From NCBI GenBank assembly GCA_902578815.1, contig CACHEI010000002.1, positions 1 to 61,562 on the forward strand: a DNA stretch of 61,562 nt, given 5' to 3'. Position 1 is the stretch's first letter; every line of letters begins with the position of its first letter. Positions 49,196 to 57,600 of the stretch are shown here, in pieces. Source of the DNA: an uncultured SAR116 cluster alpha proteobacterium (lineage in GTDB: Bacteria > Pseudomonadota > Alphaproteobacteria > Puniceispirillales > Puniceispirillaceae). The notes beneath the pieces were generated by a model. That model did not search any database and was not told the origin of the DNA. It saw nothing but the letters and a program-made list of their open reading frames with translations. Made by a program: the position numbers and the translations under genes.

Positions 49196-49759
49196 TTAAC
49201 CTATACGAATTACGTTATCAGACAGGAAAGAATACGGCGGCACCTCAAGGTTGGTCGGCGCTGGGCCCCTCCGGATCCGGCCAGAGGTGTCGTAGTGAGA
49301 GCCATGGCAGGGGCAGAACCATCCGTCATAGTCACCCTTAACATCACCGGTCTTCTGGCCGAGGGGCACGCAGCCGAGATGCGTACACACCCCAACAACA
49401 ACCAACAATTCAGGCCGCTGGACGCGGGCCTCATCTTCCTGCGGGTCGCGCAGTTCAGCGCCGTCAATGGCGTTCGCGCGGGCTATCTCATCAGGCGTGC
49501 GATGTCGGATAAAAACCGGCTTACCGCGCCAAGTCACGGTGATTGCTTGGCCCATTGCAATTTTTGATACATCCACTTCAGTACTGGCCAATGCAAGCGT
49601 ATCAGCCGCTGGATTCATCTGGTCTATCAGCGGCCACGCAACGGCTCCGGCACCCACTGCTCCCATTGCATAGGTTGCCACGACAATGAAGTCGCGCCGA
49701 GCTGGCTCTTGCATGCCGTTTGAAGACGACGATTTGGAATTTGACGTCGATTTGGCCAT
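49196..49759 (-). CDS. petA: Rieske iron-sulfur subunit of the bc1 complex
   Basis: A 187-residue protein with an N-terminal Tat-type anchor ([18 protein letters not shown]; Arg21-Arg22). The 2Fe-2S ligands are Cys125/His127 in CTHLGC and Cys149/His152 in CPCHGS, with Cys130 and Cys151 forming the disulfide. I start at ATG 49759 (MAKSTS), where agggggcag is the ribosome-binding site; the frame runs up to 49786. First gene of petABC; the promoter must be in 49760-49936. Confidence 0.97.
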   Translation of the reverse strand: MAKSTSNSKSSSSNGMQEPARRDFIVVATYAMGAVGAGAVAWPLIDQMNPAADTLALASTEVDVSKIAMGQAITVTWRGKPVFIRHRTPDEIARANAIDGAELRDPQEDEARVQRPELLVVVGVCTHLGCVPLGQKTGDVKGDYDGWFCPCHGSHYDTSGRIRRGPAPTNLEVPPYSFLSDNVIRIG

Positions 49760-49936
49760 TCTGCCCCCTATTCTCCCAAGGCCCACGTTCCTTTAAAGCA
49801 AGTCAAACAGCAAGAAACTGTCCCGAATTTGCTATCTGTTAACACGGGTTGTTTATTTGTCTCACTTTAATCTATGTCTTTTCCAGCAAAAAATGCGAGG
49901 CATTTGGCCGCGCCCCACGGGCGCGCCGAGCATTCC

Positions 49937-50875
49937 CTATGGCCATCTGACCTCTGGCGGCAAGCTCATCAGGATGGCCTCGATGTTTCCACCGGTTTTC
50001 AGGCCAAACAGTGTACCTCGGTCATGTAGCAAGTTGAACTCGACATAGCGGCCGCGGCGAACCAGTTGGTGATGCCGTTCGGCCTCATTCCAATCCCGGT
50101 TCATACGGGCACGGACAATGCCAGCATATGTATCACGGAATGATATGCCAACATCGCGAGTAAAAGCAAAATCGGCGTCCCAATCACCGCTATCGAGATT
50201 GTCAAAGAAAATGCCGCCTGCGCCACGTGGCTCATCACGGTGCGGCAGGTAAAAATATTCGTCGCACCATGATTTGAATCGCGGATAATAATCAGGATGG
50301 TGCGCATCACAGGCAGCCTTCAGCCCAGCGTGAAATGCCGTCCTGGCGCCTTCATCATCTGGAAGGAGCGGGGTCAGATCGCCACCGCCACCAAACCAGC
50401 TGGTCGAGGTGACAATGAACCTGGTGTTCATATGAGCGGCTGGCACATGTGGATTATGCATATGGGCGACCAACGAAATTCCACCAGCCCAGAATCTGCC
50501 ATCGACAGCCGCACCTGGAATGTTGGTGCGAAACTCTTCAGAAAATTCACCATGCACTACGGAGATATTTACACCAACCTTCTCAAACACCCGGCCTTTC
50601 ATCAGGCTTATTTCACCGCCACCGCCACCCTCACGGCTCCAACCCTTCCGGATGAAAGAACCAGCGTGCTGATCGGCTTTGCTAGTGCCATCAAGTTCGG
50701 TCTCAATGGTCTCAAACGTGGCGCAAATATCATCACGCAATGCGGCAAACCAACTGGCCGTGGCCGCTTTGCGCGAATCAGTGTCGGCGCCGACATACTG
50801 AAAATCAGTTTCGCCGATGGCGACGTTTTCATTGTCATTATGTGTTTGCATGGCTTCAGTAATGCTGCCTTTCAT
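49937..50875 (-). CDS. hemF: Oxygen-dependent coproporphyrinogen-III oxidase
   Basis: A 312-residue aerobic enzyme converting coproporphyrinogen III to protoporphyrinogen IX. Motifs include [32 protein letters not shown], and [23 protein letters not shown]. Haem synthesis beside a cytochrome bc1 operon is a sensible arrangement, though hemF is a separate unit. Start is ATG 50875; an internal ATG at 50851 is possible. It lies 21 bp after the cca stop, so co-transcription with cca is likely. Confidence 0.97.
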   Translation of the reverse strand: MKGSITEAMQTHNDNENVAIGETDFQYVGADTDSRKAATASWFAALRDDICATFETIETELDGTSKADQHAGSFIRKGWSREGGGGGEISLMKGRVFEKVGVNISVVHGEFSEEFRTNIPGAAVDGRFWAGGISLVAHMHNPHVPAAHMNTRFIVTSTSWFGGGGDLTPLLPDDEGARTAFHAGLKAACDAHHPDYYPRFKSWCDEYFYLPHRDEPRGAGGIFFDNLDSGDWDADFAFTRDVGISFRDTYAGIVRARMNRDWNEAERHHQLVRRGRYVEFNLLHDRGTLFGLKTGGNIEAILMSLPPEVRWP

Positions 50876-50896
50876 TCTACGCCCAGCGCCACGGAC

Positions 50897-52120
50897 CTAA
50901 AGACCGGCCAGCAACTCTTTCTTTGTAAGGGTGAAGGAACTGTCCACCCATTTCTGTTCAAGGGCTTTTAGCATCTGGCCGAGTGCAGGTCCATTGTGAA
51001 CCCCATTCAACAACAAATCGGCTCCAGAAATTGGAAATTTTGGCGGATCCCAGGAGGCAAGCGCCTCAGCATGCGCAAGATCAACATCGACACCGGCGCG
51101 TGCCGTTGCTACAGCATAGACAAGTCCGGCATTGACCCCATTCCGATGCAGCGTCCAGATCCCGCGCTGCCAAATTGTCGGATCATCTGTCTGAGGCGAG
51201 AGCCGGTAAAGCAGTTCAGGCGTGCCGAGCCGGTCAATCATCGCCAGACATTTTGCATCACGGCGGCTGAGACGAAGCCTGTTGGCCAAAAAGCGGGCGC
51301 TGTTGGCAGGCATTATAAGGGCCAAACAGGCAAGCCATCCTTGCGCCGCCAACGGACCGGAATGGGCAAGCGGCGGCACATGGACAAGCGGCAACGGCTG
51401 GCACGACACGCCAAGCGCCGCAATATCAATGCCACACTCATGCATCAACGCAATAGCATCACCTGCCCCGGGAGCCACGAGCATCCGTGCCATTTCAGCC
51501 GCCACACGCTCTCCGGACAGAGAGGCGGCAAGACCGGCATGGGCACAAAGCGCGGCATTTGCTTCAGCATCCGGGCCAGCGGTGGCAAAGGCAGACATCA
51601 GGCGGCAATATCGAAGCATCCTTAGCGCATCCTCACGAACACGCTGGCCTGCATCACCAACGAAGCGCAGACGGCCGGCCCGAAGGTCTGCTTCGCCATT
51701 AAGCGGGTCGGCAATGCTGCCATCAGCGCAAACATAAATAGCGTTTATGGTAAAATCGCGTCTACTCGCATCCTGATACCAGTCAGCACTGAACTTGATA
51801 GTCGCGTGTCGGCCGTCGGTGTCGACATCAACACGTGTCTGCGTGACCTCGATAGCGGCGGCGTTTTTGGAGGCCACACGCACCGTAACCGTGCCATACC
51901 GGAGACCGGTTTCGATGACCTTGAGGTCAGCCTTGCGAAAAATTTCAGCTGCTTGCTCGATTGGCATGGCAACAGCCATGTCGATATCACCTGGCCGCCG
52001 ACCAGCTAAAAAGTCGCGCACCGAACCACCGACAATGCGCGCCTCAGAACCAGCAGACGCTACCAAGGCAAAAATCTGCGCAGCAAGTGGCGGAATGGGA
52101 AAGCTGGCCCTATCCACCAT
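50897..52120 (-). CDS. CCA tRNA nucleotidyltransferase / poly(A) polymerase family
   Basis: A 407-residue class II nucleotidyltransferase. RIVGGSVRDFLAGRRPGDIDMAV has GG and DxD metal residues; DFTINAIYVCADGSIADPLNG and RFVGDAGQRVREDALRMLRYCRL are the following conserved blocks. The enzyme adds or repairs CCA ends of tRNA (the one tRNA here already encodes CCA, so a repair role is likely). I start at 52120 (MVDRAS); the frame extends to 52180 within DUF6111. The start overlaps the DUF6111 stop by 11 bp. Confidence 0.93.
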   Translation of the reverse strand: MVDRASFPIPPLAAQIFALVASAGSEARIVGGSVRDFLAGRRPGDIDMAVAMPIEQAAEIFRKADLKVIETGLRYGTVTVRVASKNAAAIEVTQTRVDVDTDGRHATIKFSADWYQDASRRDFTINAIYVCADGSIADPLNGEADLRAGRLRFVGDAGQRVREDALRMLRYCRLMSAFATAGPDAEANAALCAHAGLAASLSGERVAAEMARMLVAPGAGDAIALMHECGIDIAALGVSCQPLPLVHVPPLAHSGPLAAQGWLACLALIMPANSARFLANRLRLSRRDAKCLAMIDRLGTPELLYRLSPQTDDPTIWQRGIWTLHRNGVNAGLVYAVATARAGVDVDLAHAEALASWDPPKFPISGADLLLNGVHNGPALGQMLKALEQKWVDSSFTLTKKELLAGL

Positions 52121-52424
52121 CACCTCTGTTGCCTCCGTCCGGGTTGCCTCGCTCAAACCCGCCAGCTGAGATCTGCCCATCCATGATTACGGCGGGTCGA
52201 TAGGCTGCATCAGGTGCCGAGCTCTCTCCCTCTAACACAAAGACGCCAAGGAAAAAAACAGCAAGACCAGCAAGCGCGCCAATCAAATGCGCGATAGTGA
52301 TGCCATTTATTGCCTCTGGGTCCTCGCCACGAGCAAGAGCGCGGCGACGCTGCCAGCTTGTGATCAGTGTCATCACAATAATTGCCACAAATAGCGCGCT
52401 CAACATGATCAGATAACGCCGCAT
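52110..52424 (-). CDS. DUF6111 family protein
   Basis: A 104-residue protein with two hydrophobic segments, YLIMLSALFVAIIVMTLIT (about 4-22) and IAHLIGALAGLAVFFLGVFVL (about 44-64), separated by a basic patch QRRRALARGE. It fits the small alphaproteobacterial DUF6111 family, typically upstream of cca. Function unknown. Translationally coupled to cca by an 11-bp overlap. Confidence 0.85.
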   Translation of the reverse strand: MRRYLIMLSALFVAIIVMTLITSWQRRRALARGEDPEAINGITIAHLIGALAGLAVFFLGVFVLEGESSAPDAAYRPAVIMDGQISAGGFERGNPDGGNRGDGG

Positions 52425-52502
52425 TATTCTTGTCTCCTTTCCTACAACCTGTTGATAGCACCGATCTGCCCTGCAGCGAAAACGACGTGGATAATCCCGT
52501 CG

Positions 52503-53114
52503 TCAGCGGCAGCGGCCGGTGAGATCAACCAGAATGCTGGCCGACAAACCCCACAAATAATGATCGGCATTATCGATAACCCAGACCTCGCGCCAAACCC
52601 CTTCCCTCAGATAGCTTTCCCGCCGGTGACGGGTTGGTTCAAGCACATCGGCAAGCGGCAGGACAAGCACCTCTTCAACCTCGTCGGGTGACGCTACAAA
52701 AACTACCTCGGGCGCAATCAGGCCAACAACCGGCTGCACCACAAACCCCACTGGACTGGTTACTATATCGAGCGCGCCAATGATCGTCACAGCTGAGGGC
52801 GAAAGCGCGATTTCCTCTTGCGCCTCGCGGAGGGCCGTTGCCACCAGATTGGTGTCACTTGGTTCCACTTTGCCACCGGGAAAGCTGATCTGGCCAGCAT
52901 GATGCGCCAGATGTCCTGCTCTGCGTGTCATCACCACATGCCACCCCGCGGCGTGTTTCTGCAACCCCACCAATACTGCCGCCGGGTTACCCTGATTGGC
53001 GCGCAATGACGGAGGGACAGGATTAAGCAGTGCGGCAAGATACAGCATTCCAGGATCGATCTGGTTATTTGTCCGCTCATTGGCAATGATGTCCCTTCCA
53101 TTGCGACGGTGCAT
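52503..53114 (-). CDS. Nudix hydrolase, CoA pyrophosphatase-like
   Basis: A 203-residue Nudix protein. MTRRAGHLAHHAGQISFPGG, then KVEPSDTNLVATALREAQEEI, form the CoA-pyrophosphatase box (LLTxRxxxxxxHxGQxxFPGG style) with the acidic Nudix helix. It probably hydrolyses CoA or CoA esters. I start at ATG 53114 (MHRRNG): it overlaps the DUF1285 stop in TGATG. The frame continues to 53150 within DUF1285. Confidence 0.9.
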   Translation of the reverse strand: MHRRNGRDIIANERTNNQIDPGMLYLAALLNPVPPSLRANQGNPAAVLVGLQKHAAGWHVVMTRRAGHLAHHAGQISFPGGKVEPSDTNLVATALREAQEEIALSPSAVTIIGALDIVTSPVGFVVQPVVGLIAPEVVFVASPDEVEEVLVLPLADVLEPTRHRRESYLREGVWREVWVIDNADHYLWGLSASILVDLTGRCR

Positions 53115-53653
53115 CACAGTTCCAATCTGAAAAAGCTGCCAGAACTCCATACACCAAATACGCCCTGATCATTGCTGGTAGCATAGCCGGCTAACTCGTA
53201 AAAAACCGGCCGGGTCAACTTGGCCTCAAGACGATCCCGGACATGGATATAGGGAACCGCCGTCGTTGTGATATCACCCTCGGCATCATTTGGCAGTTGG
53301 CGCATAGTTAGTGGATGGTCGCCTGAAAGTATAACCGTATTATCTACGTTGGTTGTAAAGCTGATCTGCTGGTCGGTGCCAACACCCGTAACTACAATAG
53401 AAACTGCAATGAACGGTGCGTCGGCAACGGTAATCGTACCGCGTTCAACCGGCGTGACTAGCCAATAGCTGCCATCCGCCTCGCGGCGCAGAATGGAAGC
53501 AAACAATTTGACTAGCGCGGGCCGTCGTATCAGCCCGCCCGCATGGAACCAGGCCCCGTCAGCGTCGATATGAATATTGAATTCCTGCGCCAACGGCGCA
53601 TTCGGGCTCTTGAGCGCATCGGTTGGTCTATTTGTTGTTTGATTTGGACCCAT
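53114..53653 (-). CDS. DUF1285 family protein
   Basis: A 179-residue protein. FNIHIDADGAWFHAGGLIRRPALVKLFASIL and LVTPVERGTI mark DUF1285, followed by VPYIHVRDRLEAKLTRPVFYELA at the C-terminus. Function unknown; the fold is beta-rich. I start at 53653 (MGPNQT); the open frame runs to 53809. Immediately upstream of and coupled to the Nudix gene, an arrangement common in alphaproteobacteria. Confidence 0.9.
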   Translation of the reverse strand: MGPNQTTNRPTDALKSPNAPLAQEFNIHIDADGAWFHAGGLIRRPALVKLFASILRREADGSYWLVTPVERGTITVADAPFIAVSIVVTGVGTDQQISFTTNVDNTVILSGDHPLTMRQLPNDAEGDITTTAVPYIHVRDRLEAKLTRPVFYELAGYATSNDQGVFGVWSSGSFFRLEL

Positions 53654-54193
53654 AAAGCCATTGTAGCCTTTCTTAGTAAAATTTTGGTGAATTTTATCGA
53701 AAAAATGATCGGCACATAAACTAGTTGTTAGCTTTTGTCTGCGAGGCTGGGAAATAAGAGACCTGTTTTCCAAAGTCCGCGGTAATCGGGCAGGAGCCCA
53801 AAAACGCAAATAAAAGGTGCACGGGGGGAGAAAATATTATGTATAGGTTATGGATCAACCCAACTTGTGAAAAAAATTTGATCACCATCCGGTAAGGTGG
53901 CTGCAAAACGGTCAAATCGAGCTTACTGATGGTTCTGGGTCCAAACACGCAGTTATAGACAGAGAAGCCGCTGATCAATTTCTTATGTCTTGCAAGGCAT
54001 CACGATGCCTGACGCCGATCACCTTCGTTCCAGGCAATCTTAGCGATAAGAAGCTTAACGCGCTTTTCAAGCCAGCATCTTTAACAATGGAAAAACCATC
54101 CTATATCTCGTTAACAAGGGGTGATACCCTGGTGTTCCAGCGCAGCCTGCCTGCACGGATCCAGTCTATAAGCAGCCAGCACAGGACGGGTTG
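53654..54193. other. Intergenic stretch with an unassigned plus-strand frame
   Basis: No recognised gene. On the plus strand from about 53876 a frame reads KKFDHHPVRWLQNGQIELTD, then AVIDREAADQFL, and runs to a stop at 54192-54194. That stop overlaps the ATG of the PPIase gene in TGATG. A TGA just upstream of an A7 run near 53870 blocks the frame, so it may be a frameshifted remnant. The family is not recognised. Confidence 0.35.
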
Positions 54194-54721
54194 ATGAGCC
54201 GATTTATTTTTGCACTGTTGGGAGTCACCTTTTACGTCATGACAAATGTAGCAAACGCAACCTCCGACAACGGGGAGGGTCAAACCCTCCTTCTCGAAAC
54301 CAGCAAGGGTCAGGTAGAAATCAAAATGCTTCCCGAACTTGCGCCCAAGCATGTCGCCCGTATCACCGAACTGGCTAGCAACGGCTTTTATGATGGGATC
54401 ATCTTTCACCGGGTCATCCCCGATTTCATGGCGCAGACAGGCGATCCGGACGGCACCGGCATGGGTGGCTCCGGACAAAAGCTGGAAGCCGAGTTCACCG
54501 ATTACGAATACAAGGAGGGTACTGTTGGCATGGCCCGGTCATCAAACCCGAATTCAGGCGACAGCCAGTTTTTCATCTGCTTTGACGGCTGTAGCCATCT
54601 GACAGGCCAGTACACCGTTTGGGGACAAGTGGAGCGTGGCATGGACATCGTTCGCAAAATTGCTATCGGCGAGCCACCCGCCGACCCCGACAAAATAATC
54701 TCAGCAAGAATGATCGACTGA
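54194..54721 (+). CDS. Periplasmic peptidyl-prolyl cis-trans isomerase (cyclophilin type)
   Basis: A 175-residue cyclophilin. A signal peptide covers about residues 1-22 (FIFALLGVTFYVMTNVANA). The catalytic fold shows GFYDGIIFHRVIPDFMAQTGDP, GTGMGGSGQKLEAEF, MARSSNPNSGDSQFFICF and LTGQYTVWGQVERGMD. Active-site Arg (HRVIP) and Gln (FMAQTG) are present. It should fold proteins in the periplasm. The ATG at 54194 overlaps the stop of an upstream frame. Confidence 0.95.
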   Translation: MSRFIFALLGVTFYVMTNVANATSDNGEGQTLLLETSKGQVEIKMLPELAPKHVARITELASNGFYDGIIFHRVIPDFMAQTGDPDGTGMGGSGQKLEAEFTDYEYKEGTVGMARSSNPNSGDSQFFICFDGCSHLTGQYTVWGQVERGMDIVRKIAIGEPPADPDKIISARMID

Positions 54722-54779
54722 TTAAAGGTCCGCCTTCTCACCACTGGTTGCTGAAAAGTGACCAGATTATCCGGTGTGC

Positions 54780-55679
54780 TTAGCTATTGGCGGGCACAGC
54801 CCGCAGCTTTGAACGGCTTGTGAAATAGACAATGATGCCTAGCCAGATCAAACTAAATGCCAGCCCATCGCTAAGCGTAAACGCCTCGCCAAAGACAAAA
54901 ACACCGAGACAAAGTTGGGTCGTAGGGTTGGCGTAGAACAGAAGGCTGGCTGCGGTAAAGGGTAGATCTCGGTTGCCCGCATGATAGAGTAGCAAGGGTA
55001 CTACCGTGATCACGCCAGCAAAAAGCGCTAGCAGAATATTTAATAATCCGCCGCCATAAAAAATCAGCTGACCATCGAAAACCATCCAGATTAGATATCC
55101 AGCTGCCAGGGGCATTACCACAAGCATTTCAACGAACATGCCCGTCACAGGATCTATTCCCATCCTTTTCCGGGTCACACCATAGAGACCGAAAGTGGCA
55201 GCCAAACACAGACCAATAATCGGCGGCCGACCATCTAGCCCCATCTTGACAAAAACGCCGCAGACGACAACGGTTATAGATATCCAGGCCATACGGTCTA
55301 GCCTCTCGCCTAGAAGCAATATACCAAGGACACCAGCGATAAGCGGATAGATGAAATAGCCAAGCGCGGCTTCAACAGCATGGCCTGCCTGCACGGCATA
55401 GACAAACAGACCCCAATTCAACGTCAGTAGGAATGAAGACACAACAAAGCCTCGCCGCGTCGCTTTCGCGACAATGACGCCAGGAATCATTCGCATGCCA
55501 CCAGTTAACAGCATGAAAAATAGAAGCAAAATCCCCGACCAGAGAGCCCGATGGGCGACAATCTCATAGGGGTTAGTTGCATGGACAATATCGACGTAGA
55601 GCGGTACAAGGCCCCAAAGCAGCGCCGCTGCGAGAGAACAGGCAGCGCCGCGAAAGCGAATTTTTGACGCAGCAAGCAT
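54780..55679 (-). CDS. rarD: EamA-family permease RarD
   Basis: A 299-residue inner-membrane protein with ten hydrophobic segments in two EamA repeats. AALLWGLVPLYVDIVH, EIVAHRALWSGILLLFFML, LNWGLFVYAVQAGHAVEAALGYFIYPL and NPTTQLCLGVFVFGE are RarD hallmarks. I set the start at 55679 (MLAASK); the frame runs to 55850 but earlier residues are not homologous. RarD of Pseudomonas was linked to chloramphenicol sensitivity; substrates are unknown. Divergent from cspA. Confidence 0.9.
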   Translation of the reverse strand: MLAASKIRFRGAACSLAAALLWGLVPLYVDIVHATNPYEIVAHRALWSGILLLFFMLLTGGMRMIPGVIVAKATRRGFVVSSFLLTLNWGLFVYAVQAGHAVEAALGYFIYPLIAGVLGILLLGERLDRMAWISITVVVCGVFVKMGLDGRPPIIGLCLAATFGLYGVTRKRMGIDPVTGMFVEMLVVMPLAAGYLIWMVFDGQLIFYGGGLLNILLALFAGVITVVPLLLYHAGNRDLPFTAASLLFYANPTTQLCLGVFVFGEAFTLSDGLAFSLIWLGIIVYFTSRSKLRAVPANS

Positions 55680-56026
55680 AGAGTCTTTCTCTGATAGTGG
55701 CAGGAACAGGACCACGGGACCAACAAGCACATAACCGAGGCTGGCATAGTTATATGACTGTTTTTCAATCAGTTGAAGCCCTGCTAGGGAAATACCGACA
55801 AATGGTAGATCACGCAAAATCGGCCCGCAGTTGCAAAATTTTCCCACCAATTAATCAGCGTCGCCGCAATTAAAAATTTGACAACATGAGCCCGCCGCCA
55901 CATATGTAGTAAGCCGTAAGGCTATGTGAGACCTGATTCCCGTGCGAACAGTGACATATGTAGCATAAAATTGAATAACTGGTCGAAACCAGCGGCTTGT
56001 TTCGACTCAATTTGGAGACTAAACGA
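55680..56026. promoter_or_regulatory. rarD-cspA divergent intergenic/leader region
   Basis: 347 bp with no gene. It contains a TTGACA at 55878-55883, a 10-bp direct repeat ACATATGTAG at 55900-55909 and 55954-55963, and the two alternative hairpins described separately at 55979-56006. The ribosome-binding site of cspA (tttggag) is at 56011-56017. Confidence 0.5.
55979..56006 (+). promoter_or_regulatory. Alternative hairpins in the cspA 5' leader
   Basis: CTGGT/ACCAG with loop CGAA (55979-55992) and GTCGAAAC/GTTTCGAC (8 perfect pairs, loop of 9; 55982-56006) share bases, so only one can form at a time. The second ends five bases before the ribosome-binding site. This is the position expected of a temperature-responsive leader in a cold-shock gene; function is inference. 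Confidence 0.5.
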
Positions 56027-56236
56027 ATGTCACAGGGCACTGTAAAGTGGTTTAATACGCAAAAGGGTTATGGGTTCATCAACCCTGACGAAGCTGGCAA
56101 TGATGTGTTTGTTCACATCACCGCTGTTCAAAATTCCGGCTTAAATGGGCTCAACGAAGGCCAGAAAGTCACATACGATCTTGAAGAACAGCGAAACGGC
56201 AAAGTCGCTGCTGTCAACCTCGCCGTCGTAGAATAG
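56027..56236 (+). CDS. cspA: Cold-shock protein (CspA family)
   Basis: A 69-residue single cold-shock domain. GTVKWFNTQKGYGFI holds RNP1 (KGYGFI) and DVFVHIT is RNP2. It binds single-stranded RNA and acts as an RNA chaperone. Start ATG 56027 follows tttggag. The leader has two mutually exclusive hairpins and a plain intrinsic terminator follows the gene. Which of several alphaproteobacterial Csp paralogues it is cannot be told. Confidence 0.97.
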   Translation: MSQGTVKWFNTQKGYGFINPDEAGNDVFVHITAVQNSGLNGLNEGQKVTYDLEEQRNGKVAAVNLAVVE

Positions 56237-56308
56237 CGGTCTACCAAATAATGCCCTGCACCTGGCGTTGATCAGCGGATTGTTACGCCAGATCGCAGAT
56301 AAATAGAG

Positions 56309-56340
56309 AAGGTCGCCTTACTGACGGCCTTTTTCTTTTT
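56309..56340 (+). terminator. Intrinsic terminator of cspA
   Basis: A stem aaggtcg/cggcctt (7 pairs including one T-G) with a 9-nt loop, followed by a T-rich run tttttcttttt. It sits 73 bp after the cspA stop and 14 bp before the convergent dmdA-like stop. Confidence 0.75.
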
Positions 56341-56353
56341 GAGTATTCTGCAG

Positions 56354-57463
56354 CTAAATGATTGGTAAGGGAACTATAGTCGCTTTCCGATGTCCCCAGT
56401 CAGACGCAACATCAACCGGCTGGCCGGATTCGATTGCAGTCGTCGAAACCATGGAAACAGCGATGTTTGACTGCGCCCGTCGAGAGTAGGCCGCCGCCGA
56501 CACATAACCAACATAGTCGCCATTTTGATGCAACTCCCAGCGCGCCTCGTTGAAGGCGGGGAAGGGTTCACCATCGATCAACAGTCCCATGAAACGGCGT
56601 TTTAGACCAGCCTTACGCAGCGAACGGAGCGCTGCCTTACCGACAAAATCCTCTTTCTGATCGACATCCATGAACTTATCCATCCCAAGCTCATAAGGCG
56701 TTGTTGCATCATCCGTATCGGCGCCATACGAGATCAACCCACTTTCCACGCGCTCGATGTAATTTGGAGTGCCAGGACCAATACCATAGCCCGCCCCGGC
56801 CTGTTTAACCAGCTGCCAGAGTCTTGCACCATAACGACCATCGCGCAGATAGAGTTCATAACCACCCTGTTTTGACCAGCCCGACCGCGCCAAAATAAGT
56901 GGAATTCCTTCAAGCTCTGCCTCCGCAAAGCCAAAATAACTGAGCGTCCTGACCCAATTGCCAAACATGTCGGCAACAACGTCAATTGCCTTCGGCCCCT
57001 GAATGGCCAGCGGCGAGACGTCAGGTTCATACACGTAAACGTCCATGCCTCTCGCCCCGGCAATGCCACCAGCCCACAAGGCAATGTCGCTGTCGGCAAT
57101 GGAAAGCCATATCTCATCATCGGTAATACGGAGAAGCACTGGGTCATTGATCAATTTACCCTCATAATTGCAGATCGGCACATATTTCCCCTGACCAATT
57201 TTCAGACCATCAAGATTTCGGGGTGTCAGATAGCGGGCCAGCGCAACAGCATCCGGACCCTTTAGCGCGACCTGCCGCTCAATACCAACATCCCACATAG
57301 CAACGCCATTAATCACCCGCTCATATTCAGCAGCTGGATCGCCGTAGCTCGTCGGCATATACATGTGATTGTAAACACTGGCAGCAGCCATGCCATCGGC
57401 ACGGGCAGCGTCGAAAAATGGGCTTTTGCGAACACGTGCCCCAATCGACAGTTGTAGCGCCAT
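56354..57463 (-). CDS. dmdA: DMSP demethylase DmdA-like, GcvT-fold methyltransferase
   Basis: A 369-residue aminomethyltransferase-fold protein whose blocks resemble DMSP demethylase: YNHM (31-34), WDVGIERQV (57-65), EPDVSPLAIQGPK (146-158), LARSGWSKQGG (191-201) and ERVESGLISYG (237-247). DmdA moves a methyl group from dimethylsulfoniopropionate to tetrahydrofolate. The general GcvT family and DmdA paralogues of unknown substrate share part of these, so identity is probable but not certain. Start ATG 57463 follows ggggagac; the frame reaches 57484. It lies 137 bp downstream of the threonine aldolase on the same strand, and converges on cspA. Confidence 0.6.
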   Translation of the reverse strand: MALQLSIGARVRKSPFFDAARADGMAAASVYNHMYMPTSYGDPAAEYERVINGVAMWDVGIERQVALKGPDAVALARYLTPRNLDGLKIGQGKYVPICNYEGKLINDPVLLRITDDEIWLSIADSDIALWAGGIAGARGMDVYVYEPDVSPLAIQGPKAIDVVADMFGNWVRTLSYFGFAEAELEGIPLILARSGWSKQGGYELYLRDGRYGARLWQLVKQAGAGYGIGPGTPNYIERVESGLISYGADTDDATTPYELGMDKFMDVDQKEDFVGKAALRSLRKAGLKRRFMGLLIDGEPFPAFNEARWELHQNGDYVGYVSAAAYSRRAQSNIAVSMVSTTAIESGQPVDVASDWGHRKATIVPLPII

Positions 57464-57600
57464 AAGCGTCTCCCTAGAAACCAAATCATAGACCGCACGA
57501 ATAGTGCCACAGCTGCTTTCAGCAGATATTCAGCTTGCGTCAGAAAACAGGACGAATTCGGCCAAAATTCAGTCAAAAGTGCCTTGCACCCCTAGATATG

